A stretch of 64,000 nt of DNA, from contig NC_037670.1 of the NCBI RefSeq assembly GCF_003255815.1, positions 26,872,672-26,936,671 on the forward strand, written 5' to 3'. This stretch comes from Theropithecus gelada (lineage: Eukaryota; Chordata; Mammalia; Primates; Cercopithecidae). Positions 22,471-32,744 of this stretch are shown piece after piece. The notes under the pieces are model-generated. The model had not been told where the DNA came from. It searched no databases and saw nothing but the letters and a program-made list of their open reading frames with translations. The position numbers and the translations under genes were made by a program. The number at the start of each line of letters is the position of its first letter. The first letter of the stretch is position 1.

Positions 22471-22984
22471 TTTTTAATGATTGATCATCAACATTAGGTC
22501 ACACTTGTTTTGTATTCAGCACAATGGTAGGTACTTACTGGGTGAGATAATTGAGAAAAGGCGTAGAAAATCATTCCAAAAAAGGGATAAAAAAGAATAT
22601 TCTTTGTATAATGTGCAAGGAAATAGATGAGTAGGCAAAGAATACACAATTCACAAGGGAAAACTTTTTTCTTCTTTTCACAAGGGAAAACATTTTGAAA
22701 AATATGTTGGAAAAGTTTCTTCTTATGGATAAATAGTAATTGTTGTATCATTATAATATTAATTTAAAAATGGTACACAACTTAAGAATATTAATTGAAA
22801 AACCGGTATAACCAATTTGTATTTCCAGTCTAATTACAATTATTTAAAAATATGTGAAGTTAAAGACGACCAGATCATAGAATATATGTTAATAGCAATT
22901 GCTTTTGGATGATGAGTTTGTGGGTGATTGTTTTTCTCCTTTTGGCTTTTCTGTAGCTTTGGAAAATTTAACAGTGGGCTTGCA
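22471..22984. other. Unassigned; contains a 15-bp direct repeat
   Basis: Two exact copies of 'ttcacaagggaaaac' (22650-22664 and 22677-22691), 27 bases apart, lie in otherwise unremarkable AT-rich DNA. Confidence 0.5.
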
Positions 22985-23321
22985 TTAGTTAGGGTTATCC
23001 TAACAGAATATCACAGACTGGGTGGTTAAACGACAGACATTTATTTTTTCACCATTCTGGAGGTTAGAAGTCCAAAATCAAGGTGTTGACAGGGCTGGTT
23101 TCTCCTGTGGCTCTCAGGTGGCTGCCTTTTCTCTGTACACACACATTCCTGGTGTCTCTTTCTCTTCTTGCAAAGATAGTAGTCTTATTGGACTATGACT
23201 TCATGTGACCTTGAAGGTTAAAAGGTTACCATTATCTCCTTAAAGACCCTATCTAACAGTCATATTGTGGGTTAGGGCTTCAACATATAAATTTTGCAGG
23301 GACACAATTCAATCTCTAACA
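22985..23321 (-). mobile_element. MLT1-type solo LTR, antisense
   Basis: The plus strand reads the reverse of MLT1: 'attagttagggttatcctaa', 'cacagactgggtggttaaac', 'ggttagaagtccaaaatcaa', 'aaggtgttgacagggctggt', ending in 'cacaattcaatctctaaca'. Confidence 0.87.
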
Positions 23322-23324
23322 CAA

Positions 23325-23624
23325 CTTTTTTTTTTTTTTTGAGACAGAGTTTCACTCGCATTGTCCAGGCCAAAGTGCAGTGGCATGACCTTGGCTCACT
23401 GCAACCTCTGCCTCCTGGGTTCAAGCGATTTACCTGCCTCAGCCTCCTGAGTAGCTGGGATTATAGGCGCATACCACCACGCCCAGCTAATTTTTGTATT
23501 TTTAGTAGAGACGGTTTCACCATGTTGGCCAGGCTGGTCTCAAACTCCTGGCCTCAGGTGATCCACCCGCCTCAACCTCCCAGAGTGCTAGGATTATAGG
23601 CATGAGCCTCCGCACCCTGTCAGA
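23325..23624 (-). mobile_element. Alu SINE (AluS-like), antisense
   Basis: Poly(T), then 'gagacagagtttcactcgca', through 'gcctcagcctcctgagtagc', to the diverged 5' end 'gagcctccgcaccctgtc'. It abuts the MLT1 LTR. Confidence 0.95.
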
Positions 23625-23631
23625 GCTAAAT

Positions 23632-23850
23632 TAACAGATGCAGTGTGAGGTACTGGAAAGAACATGAAAGTTAGAGTCAATGCTTATTTGAATAGCTACT
23701 TAAAGGCCATGTGAGCTTGGGTAGATCTGCACCTCTGTTAGTTTATTTGTCAAACTGGAATAATATAATAATTTTGCAGGATGTTTAGGGAAAAAATTAA
23801 GTGATCCAATAAGCATGGAAGTGCCTGGCACTAGTTATACTTAATACCGA
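23632..23850 (+). mobile_element. MIR SINE, diverged
   Basis: 'gaaagaacatgaaagttaga', 'ggccatgtgagcttgggtag', 'gtttatttgtcaaactggaa' and 'gtgcctggcactagttatac' follow MIR order in sense. Confidence 0.6.
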
Positions 23851-24069
23851 TTTTCTTAAAAGACGTGGCACCTGTCCTTGGGATTTTTATAATCTTCTTA
23901 GACAAGATTAAAATACATTAATGGATGAAATGCCAAGTATTGTGGAACCTCATGTAGTCATGGTAGGAATTCAGAGGAGGTGGAGGGAGAAGTGGAGGAA
24001 TACTGAGAAAATTTCTAGGGAGTAGGAGGTACTTGTATGTTGAATGTGCTAGACACTGTTCTAAGTCAT

Positions 24070-24975
24070 TTTGGATCCATGTTCATTCAAATATGTATTA
24101 AGTACCTATCATGTGCCAGGCATTATTCAGGGCATTGGTGCTACAGGGGAGAGCAGAATAGACAAACATACCTGCTTTCATGTAGTTCATATTCCAGTGG
24201 AGAGAGACAGGTAATAAACAAGTAAACATGCAAGTATATGGTAGCGCTAGGGAGAAACATAGCAGGAAGCGTGTTCCTTTAGGGAAGGTGACAAAGGTGC
24301 TTAGTGCTCACATGCAAAGATGAAGGCAGTATCTTCTTGCTTTCCACTCGGGAAGACAGTCTTAAAAACAGATCAATTACCAGAAACAGGGGAAGCACTA
24401 TTACATTAACCCAAGGCGATAGAGGGATAAAAGAGAGACGTACAGACTATGCCTGGGGAGTTAGGGAGGGCTTCACAGAGAGCTGGTGTTTCAGCTGAGT
24501 TTTGGAGTAGATAGCATTTCCCTGGGCAAAGACCAGGAGGGCACCCCAGATGAAGGCAATGTGATTGGGTTTGGGGGCTTGGAGGATAATTGGGTGTGTT
24601 GGGAACATAGGCTAAGGAGGGGAGACAGGTTTGAAAGGTAGATGGGCACTTATATATGAAGAACTTTTCTCTATTATGCTGGGGGAGTTTGGATTTTATT
24701 CTATAGGTGAAGGAAGTGACATTTATTTCAAGCAGGGGTTTTCAAAATATTTCTTGCATTGGAGGTTGGATAGATGCTGACTTCATTAACTGAGATCTAG
24801 AAAAGAGTGCAAGAGGGTTGAGAGGAGAAGGAGAGATGAAAATGGAAGAGGAGATAGAGTGAAGGAAGGGGAAGTACTGAGTTCAGTCTGGGAAGGTGGA
24901 GGGTCCAATGGCAGTTGGATGAGGAGGCTGAGGTGGGGGAAAGTCAGGAGGAAACATCTAGATTTTAGTTGCACC
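24070..24975 (-). mobile_element. Long L2 LINE remnant, antisense
   Basis: Reversed L2 order can be followed over about 900 bases: 'catgtgccaggcattattca', 'tgctttcatgtagttcatat', 'agggagggcttcacagagag', 'gggagtttggattttattct' and 'gaagtactgagttcagtctg'. The frame corresponding to the reverse transcriptase C-terminal side is destroyed. Confidence 0.65.
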
Positions 24976-26320
24976 TCAAGACTCTAATTCTATCTGCCTT
25001 CCTAGGGTAGTTGATTCCACTCGTACCAAAATCTTGATTAGGTTAAATTAAAGTATTAAAAAATTAAAACAAATGACACTGCTTTCATTCTTCTGTGATG
25101 TGAAGTTTAATGCTTTTTTTAAAATAAACAACCAAGAAAGTTGCATAAATACAGACACATTTGTACTCTGCCTAATTGTGCTGATTATTTCTTAGCTAGG
25201 TTTCTGCCTATGGGTTTAAAAAGTATCATTTACACAAGAGTACTTTGCCAGTTAGGGAATTACAGTGGGAATATTTATTCATAGAAGCAGGTCATCCCTT
25301 TCTCCCACTCTCTCCACTCCCACTTTTGAAGCAGCATGTGTTTTCTGTACCTTTTTCTAGCCTTCAGAAATAACTTTTGGTCATTTTCTTCAAGTTAAAA
25401 ATCCCCAGGGCCTGTGAATTTGAAGACATGCGGTGTATTTAAGTGCTCCCCTTCTTGCTTTATTATTCCTTTGGGTCCTCCTTCCCTCTCCTTAGTTCTA
25501 AGTCAGCTCTTGGCTCCTTACCTCAAGTGCCTACTGAGGACATTTGGGCTCGTTTACTCTTTCTCTCAAGATCCCTGGGTCCAAGAACAGGTCAACCCTC
25601 TCCCAACATGATTTTGAGCTAAGTTATATATTGCCTTTTCTTTTTTTTTTTTCCTTCATTCCTTTCCATCTTGAAAGATATCTACAGTCTGCCTTGGTCC
25701 TTTAGGGGTCAGTATACCCTCTCTTTCTCACTCTCTGGCTGGCTATTGTCATGTGTGTGTGTGTGCACACGTATGTGATTCAGTGACTTTCTCTGGAGGC
25801 ACCTGGCTTGAGTGAGTTGGTTCTGTGCCACTGGGAGGAGGACAGTTTCTTCCCCACGGGGGCCGTGCTGCTCTGACTTAGGGAGTTTAATGTCTTGTCA
25901 GATGTTGATGCTTTTACTTCCCTTCCTGTTTCAATTGGAATGAGTCACATTTGAAAATATTTTCATCCTTTTAGTGACTACATTGAGTAACACATATTTT
26001 TCATTATTATTTACTGCAATTAACCTTGACCTCATTCTTTTTTTCTTTCAAACATTAGCACAGTTATTTCTATTATTATCTAGGTTCCCTCTGTCTCTAT
26101 ACTTAGCTTCATTAAAATGGATTGCAGCCTAGGCAGGTTGAGAAACAGTCTTTTTTAATTTCTGGAGACTCAGCATTCATTAATGGAATAATGAAAACTA
26201 TGGTGGGAGAGTATAGATAGTTGGCTAGTAGATTGTCCCAAAGTATTTTAGATCAGCTTTCTCCTCATTTGTCCTCCCCTAAACCAAGCTACTTACAAAC
26301 GTTCTCCAATACTGAGCTCC
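24976..26320. other. Unassigned, no gene recognised
   Basis: No named repeat apart from a T run (about 25640-25652) and a short TG stretch (25754-25766). No gene is recognised. Confidence 0.4.
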
Positions 26321-26632
26321 TTTTTTTTTTTTTTTTTCTTTTTTGAGGTGGAGTCTCACACTGTCACCCAGGCTGGAATGCAGTGGCATGATCTCGGCTC
26401 ACTGCAACCTCCATCTCCCAGGCTCAAGTGCTTCAGCCTCCCCAGTACCAGTAGCTGGGATTACAGGCATGTGCCACCATATCCGGCTATTTTTTATTTA
26501 TTTTTTATTTTTGGTAGAGATGGGGTTTTGCCATGTTGGCCAGGCTGGTCTTGAAGTCCTGACCTTAGGTGATCCACTTGCCATGGCCTCCCAAAGCGCT
26601 AGGATTACAGGTGTGAGCCACCACACCCGGCT
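26321..26632 (-). mobile_element. Alu SINE, antisense
   Basis: Poly(T) tail, both arms, ending in 'gtgagccaccacacccggc'. The internal linker has expanded to 'ttttttatttattttttatt'. Confidence 0.95.
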
Positions 26633-27865
26633 GCGTTAATTCAACTTTCTTTACTGCCCTGAGCTCTTCCTCTGACATTTCTTTGAGATAGGACAAGTGA
26701 CTCAGTCTCCTTGTAATTTATTGGTCTCTTTGATTAAAAAAGACCATTACCAGCTAAAAATTCTACCCTCTCTGCCCTCGCTGTCACATCTTTCAAACGG
26801 ATGAAGGAAAGATCTTTACAACACAGTCAGATATCAATACTGCTGCATCGTGTGCCTCGCTTCCTCGTGGTAACCACCTGCTGCTTAGAAACTGTTTCAA
26901 AGGGGAACTGGCGTACTTCCCTTTTAAGCAAGAGTTACAGCACAAAAGCTGCCTCAGTCATAATTTCTAACGTAGTCATCTCCTCTTTATAAGTGCACTT
27001 CCTCAGAGACCTGTGGACATAAACTGAATGTGTTAGGCAGAGCCCTTTCAAAATTTAGACTTGTTTTCTGGACAGATGCCAGATTTCCTGGAGGGCTGGT
27101 TACAATCCCCTCGTCCACCCGTGTAGTGCATCTAAGATTGTCTGTCTGGATCATCACCCTTTTTTAGTGTGTACTTAAAGTGGAAGTGATGTTTTCCAGA
27201 CCCTGTGTAGGAACGAGCTCATGTCATGAGGTTTTGCTCTCATGTTGGTTTCCCTCAGTTAGTTTAGTGACAATAGGATCTGAAGGCCGATGAATGGCTT
27301 TGATACCATTTCAAGGTGTCTTCCATTTCCAGTACTCCGGGATTACTGGGAAATTACTGGGGAGATGAAGACACTATGTAAGGCGGCAGGTCAACCTACT
27401 AGTTATTCACAGCCATGGGAAGATACTATGGGACTGTTAATAGTATGTGCTGAAAAGACTTCTCTCTTGTTGCTTTAAAAAAACGTAGTTTATTTACATG
27501 TATATTGACTTCTTTATGGTCCTATCCTAAGTGGATACATGGCTGAATTCTATTTTTCTGCTAAGATTTTAGGCAGGAGAGTATTTTTCATGAATGTCTT
27601 GTAAATCATTAGTAAATGTTCTCTGACAAAGGGTTCCATGGCTAGATAGGTTTGAGAAATGCTGGGGAAGAATATGTTGATGTCACCCGTAGGACATTTA
27701 CATGGCTCTTCCTGATGCTGATATACAAATATATGTCTGTTTAAATTGATTTGATGATCTAATAAAAACTAAATTTCTCCTCTGATAAATTGATGAAAAC
27801 AACCAACCATGAATATCCTAGCAAACTGTTCTCATGTCTGTTTTCAGGTAAGCATTCCCTGAAGA
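26633..27865. other. Unassigned; holds one recursive-splice-like site near its right end
   Basis: No repeat family is recognised over 1.2 kb. The segment ends near the 'tctgttttcag|gtaagc' motif whose acceptor and donor halves meet at 27847/27848. Confidence 0.4.
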
Positions 27866-27990
27866 ATTTTATTTATTCATTTGTTTACTTGTTCATTGAA
27901 CAAATATCTATTTTGTGCCTTCTCTGTGCCAATACTTAGGGAAATGCTGCACTTTAATGAAAAGAAGGGTGTGGCAGACATGGCTGGTCT
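27866..27990 (-). mobile_element. L2 3' fragment, antisense
   Basis: 'tttatttattcatttgttta', 'attgaacaaatatctatttt' and 'tctctgtgccaatacttagg' follow the reversed L2 3' end. Confidence 0.5.
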
Positions 27991-28330
27991 CACCCGCCCC
28001 TTTTCTTTAGTTATGTTGAGTCCAGTGCAACCCAGAACAAAGGTTGTGTTTCACAGCTTCCCTTGCAGCAAGAAGTGCCATGTGGCACGTGTGATGTGAC
28101 CTTGAGGGCTATGTGCAGAGTTGCTATGGGGCCTCCATGCACAGGCGTAGGTAGGCACAAGTACGCACGTGTCAGTAGCCAGCAAAATGAAGCCATGTGT
28201 TTTGGATGGCAGAACAGCAAGACAGGAAGAGCAGGAACTCTGATACTATGGAGTGTTACAACACCTTGAATATTTATGATTAGATCATATTTAAAATAAA
28301 TAAACTATTACCAATTTAAGTTACTGTTAC
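27991..28330. other. Possible ancient LTR-like repeat, family not assigned
   Basis: The stretch ends in 'aaataaataaactattacca' followed by 'atttaagttactgttacttt', an arrangement seen at the 3' ends of several ancient mammalian LTR and DNA repeats. I cannot name the family. Confidence 0.25.
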
Positions 28331-28434
28331 TTTGACCTTTTTTAATGACAGCCAAACCAATAACCTAACTGATCCAGAAAGGATTTTCAATGATTAGGCA
28401 TTGTCATAAGATTCAGTAGGCGCATTTTGGAGCT

Positions 28435-28729
28435 TTTTTTTTTTTTTTAGATGGAGTTTTGCTCTTGTTGCCCAGGCTGGAGTGCAATGGCGCAATCTTG
28501 GCTCACTGCAACCTCTGCCTCCCGGGTTCAAGCGTTTCTCCTGCTTTAGCCTCCCAAGTAGCTGGGATTACAGGCATGCACCACCACTCTCGGCTAATTT
28601 TGTATTTTTAGTAGAGACAGGCTTTCTCCATGGTGGTCAGGCTGGTCTCGAACTCCTGACCTCAGGTGATCCACCCACCTCAGCCTCCCAAAGTGTTGGG
28701 ATTACAGGTGTGAGCCACCGTGCCTGGTC
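28435..28729 (-). mobile_element. Alu SINE (AluS-like), antisense
   Basis: Poly(T), then 'gatggagttttgctcttgtt', to 'gtgagccaccgtgcctggt'. Both arms are present. Confidence 0.96.
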
Positions 28730-29720
28730 ACATTTAGGAGCTTTTAAAAGTCAAGCAGTACATAATGACCATCTCAGTTTAGATAAAAGGCCTGAATATA
28801 GAAGGGTAACTTTTGTGACCTTCTGAAAGTTCTCATTCCCACATTCTGGGGGAAGAAATCAAAGACCCAAGGAACTGAAATTCCTTTCAGTGATGATGAA
28901 GAGAGGCACACGTTCTTTTCATTGCTTTAGCCAACATGTGTAGAGAAATAAGGCCAGCTTTTCATATGATGTCTGAATTTGCCCAGTTAGTCCAGGGGGC
29001 GCAGGCGCTCAACATGGATTCAACGGTTTTAAAATCATCAACATTTATTTTTTGAATTCCTTCTGTATATCTTTGTAAAACAAATTCTGGCATGCCAAAC
29101 TTCCTTCTTACCAACAGGCTACCTCTATCCACATAGTGGGCATATGTAAACATACAAGTATATATATTTAGATGTGGGTTAGGCATAAAATAGCTTTTTC
29201 TTCCTAAGTAAGGAAAAGAAAACCTCAATGCATTACTAAATGTGACATTTTAGATCCAAGTAGACAAAAAGAACCATGTGAAAATGTGCTAAGCTTCCAC
29301 ATAGTTAACAACATGTCACTTTGTGAGAGAATTTTCATAATTAATGAGCCAGTTCAATTTGCTCTGCATTTGACTTTGATGAATATGTCATGGAGTAGTC
29401 CCACTGGGACTCTTTCCAGTTGGTTTGGGAAGCTCTTATGTCTATATCCTGTGTGTGTGCATGGATCAAAGTGCTGGCATCTAATGCTGCTATGTTAGGT
29501 CAGGGAACAGCCGTGCAAACCCAGTAACAATGCCTGAGATCCCACACTGGCCCAACACATGACCCAGATGAACAGACCCCAAGCCAACAAACATAAAATT
29601 GAAACCAAAGCTATTTGGAGAAAGGATTGGACCACTCATCTGGCTATTTTACAGAGTCTTAGAGAATTTATATAATTAAATTTTCCTTCCTAATTCTGGC
29701 ATTCATTTATTGATTTTTAT
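28730..29720. other. Unassigned, no gene recognised
   Basis: No repeat is recognised. Open frames at 28962-29228 (minus, 88 codons) and 29286-29498 (plus, 70 codons) show no domain, so I do not call them. Confidence 0.4.
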
Positions 29721-29870
29721 TTTTATTTTTAAGACACAGCCTCATTCTGTTGCCCAGGCTCGAGTGCAGTGGTGCAATCACAGCTCATTGCAACCTCTAC
29801 CTCTCGGGCTCAAGGGATCCTCCCACCTCAGCCTCCCGGGTAGCTGGGACTACATGCGTGCTCCACCATT
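29721..29870 (-). mobile_element. Single Alu arm, antisense
   Basis: A (TTTTTA)-like tail is followed by one arm, 'gttgcccaggctcgagtgca' to 'tagctgggactacatgcgtg', which stops at 'ctccaccatt'. It joins directly to the left copy of the 60-bp duplication. Confidence 0.88.
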
Positions 29871-29930
29871 CCCATCTGCCGTGAATTTAGAGACTGAATG
29901 AAATGACCTTATTATTACCATATCATCTTT
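29871..29930 (+). repeat. 60-bp direct repeat, left copy
   Basis: It begins 'cccatctgccgtgaatttag' and ends 'ccatatcatcttt'. It matches 30217-30276 with three mismatches (a/g each). It lies between a single Alu arm and a full Alu. Confidence 0.95.
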
Positions 29931-30216
29931 TTTATTTATTTTTTATTTTTTGAGATGGAGTGTCACTCAGTAGTGTGGTCTCGGCTCACTGCAATCTCCA
30001 CCTCTTGGGTTCAAGCAATTCTCCTGCCTCAGCCTCCTGAGTAGCTGGGATTACAGGTGTGCACCACCACACCTAGTTAATTTTTTTGTTTATATATATA
30101 TTTTTAGTAGAGACAGGGTTTCACCATGTTGGCCAGGCTGGTCTCGATCACCTGACTACGTGATCCATCTGCCTTGGCCTCCCAAAGTCCTGGGACTATA
30201 GGTGTGCACCACCGTG
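29931..30216 (-). mobile_element. Alu SINE, antisense, with an atypical 5' end
   Basis: A tail of T/A-rich sequence precedes 'gagatggagtgtcactcag', then both arms. Near the 5' end the usual 'acaggcgtgagccacc' is replaced by 'tataggtgtgcaccacc', which resembles the inner Alu arm. This suggests recombination or conversion with another Alu. Confidence 0.93.
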
Positions 30217-30276
30217 CCCATCTGCCGTGAATTTAGAGACTGGATGAAATGACCTTATTGTTACCGTATCATCTTT
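30217..30276 (+). repeat. 60-bp direct repeat, right copy
   Basis: It is 95% identical to 29871-29930 and follows immediately after the Alu. The length is far above the 7-20 bases of a usual Alu target duplication. Confidence 0.95.
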
Positions 30277-30925
30277 AAACCATCTGATTAGCATTTGCTT
30301 CATAGCAAATACAGTGTATGGGGATAAATTATTTGCGTGATAAGTTATCAGTCAGTGTCCAATCAGTGCTTTTTTCTGTCTAGAAACCACTGTATTTCAG
30401 AGAAGGAATTTAATACAAATAATCGGTAGTGCATGATTTGAGAGGAATGAAGGAGCAAATACAGGGAGTCAAGTTTACTTACAGATTAGTGACTGCAGGA
30501 AGTCACTATCCCCCTAGGCTTGAAAGCCAAAGAGAACATCATGCTTGCTGAGCCACCAAGATTGTTGCTGTTAACACTGAGCTGACCCAGCAGAAACCGA
30601 GAAGCCACCCTTCCCAGCCTTTGCCGCTGCCACCACCATCTCTAGAGGTACTACCAGAAGATGGAAAAAATAGCGTCTCCCTTGCTTCCACCTCCAGTTT
30701 GCTACTAGTGCCTCCCATTGTACAAGCTAACAAGAGGCTGATTGGCAAGAGGGATTTGGAAAAGGTAGTTTCCAGGCTTCCTGGGTCAGAGAGGAGGAGA
30801 AAGGAGAGAGAGAGTGGAGCTGAGAGTAAAAGAGACTTTAGGCAGCACCCAAGTGTTTCCAAGGATATATTTTATATGCATTTAAAGTAGGTGTACATTA
30901 TCTGATTACATTAATTAATGAATAT
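30277..30925. other. Unassigned, no gene recognised
   Basis: Possibly an ancient diverged repeat around 30390-30850 (purine-rich 'gagaggaggagaaaggagag' portion). The overlapping 89- and 107-codon frames on opposite strands are not called as genes. Confidence 0.35.
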
Positions 30926-30934
30926 GTGTGTGTG

Positions 30935-30990
<56 letters not shown>
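30926..30990. repeat. (TG)n(TA)n compound microsatellite
   Basis: TG repeats change into a (TA)10-like run that merges with the poly(T) of the following Alu. Confidence 0.95.
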
Positions 30991-31007
<17 letters not shown>

Positions 31008-31291
31008 CCCTGAGATGGAGTCTCACTATGTCGCCAGGCTGGAGTGCAGTGGCACAAATCTGAGTTGACTGCAGCCTCCACCTCCTGGATTCAAGGGATT
31101 CTCCTGCCTCAGCCTCCAGAGTAGCTGGGACTACAGGTGCATGCTAACACGCCCAGTGAATTTTTGTATTTTTAGTAGAAACAGGGTTTCACCATGTTGA
31201 TCAGGATGGTCTCTATCTCTTGACCTTGTGATCCACCTGCTTCAGCCTCCCAAAGCGTGGGGGTTACAGGTGTGAACCACTGCACCCGGCC
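30991..31291 (-). mobile_element. Alu SINE, antisense
   Basis: Poly(T), 'gagatggagtctcactatgt', both arms, ending in 'gaaccactgcacccggcc'. Confidence 0.95.
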
Positions 31292-32445
31292 AAATGAATC
31301 TTTGCAGCCAAGATTTCACCTCTTTAAATCCACCTCTGTGAGAGTATAATCTAACATATACATACAATTCCAAAGTTGTGTGGATGCTAATGGGCTTTAT
31401 ATGGAAAATGTTCGTGTTAACATTTATTGAGATGAATTATCTAACTGGCTTATTGTACTGGGAAAAGAAGACTGAAACCGTCATACGTATTATCCCTTTG
31501 CCGTACCATTCGCATCTTCCTGCAATAACCAACAAGGATCAAACGTAAACAGAAAGGTAGTGAGGAAATGAGAAGGAAATTAGTTTAAATCTCACATAGC
31601 TCCCGTTGCAGGTAAGAACCCAGATGGTCTCTTTTCTGGGCGAGTATAATCCCAAAGGCAACCCCAGCCCCAGAAATACTTTGGGGAGAGAGGAACTGGT
31701 ACAAGGATAGACCTACACCTCTCTTTGGGCTTGTTAGTGGTCAAAGCAAGTCAAGGACTTAACGGTCTCAAGGAGTGGACACATAAGCCCTTTGTTCCAC
31801 GGTGTGGCCCAGAAATGAAAGCCATTAATAAGAAGAAAAAAGCATGTTGGTCATAGTGGCATTGTGTAAACAGGACTGGATAGTTTTCTTTTATGAATTC
31901 ATTCCTATCTCTTCACACGGGCCTGAGAAGTGTGTCTGGAAGGCATTTTCCTTTTTGGTTGGAGGTGACTTAACAGACTGGCAATTACTGTCATTACAAG
32001 CCCAGTCACATAGCTGGAAGATCTAGGCGGCTGCTTATTCCTGAGCAGCAATGGGACAAGTGAGAGCAGCTGAGACCACACTGACAGGCCAGGGAACTGT
32101 AGACGAGTAATCTGCCAGGGGAAAAGGCCCCTTTGATCTTCACACCAGACGGTAATTGCAGCAGAAGTAGAGTCGATGTGGTATTTTTTTTATTGCAGTG
32201 GGATGGGCATTACCAATCTGCATGCATAGGTGTTGCCAAGAGAAAGGAAAGATGATGGTTAGCTTACCTGCATCTTAAGCCGTGCAGTGAAAAAGGTTCA
32301 GGTTTTTCTTAACCAGAAATGGTCTGAATATTTAATAAGGGTAAACATTTATTATTTAGTGTTTTATATCATGTGGCAATTTTAGCTCACGTGGGATCTG
32401 ATGCTTGCCAACCAATTTGAGTCTGTTAATGGCGTTTGTTGTATT
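31292..32445. other. Unassigned, no gene recognised
   Basis: No named repeat and no gene recognised over 1.1 kb. Confidence 0.4.
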
Positions 32446-32744
32446 TTTTTGTTTTATGTTTTTATAGAGACAGTGTTGCCCAGGCTGGAGTGAGTGGTAC
32501 AATCACTGATCACTGTAGCCTCAAACTCCTGGGCTCAAGTGATCCTCCCACCTCAGCCTTCCCAGTAGCTAGGACTAAAGCAAGTGCCACCATGCCCAGC
32601 TAATTAATTTTTTTTTTTTTTTTTTTGTAGAGAGAGAGTCTCACTGTGTTGCCTAGGCTGATCTCAAACTACTGGGCTCAAGCTGTCCTCCTGCCTTAGC
32701 TTCCCAAAGTGCTGAGATTACAGGTGTGGGCCACCATGCCTGGC
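32446..32744 (-). mobile_element. AluJ-like SINE, antisense
   Basis: Old-type features 'ctcaaactcctgggctcaag' and 'aatcactgatcactgtagcc', with a long T run in the central linker (about 32606-32625). It ends 'gggccaccatgcctggcc'. Confidence 0.94.
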
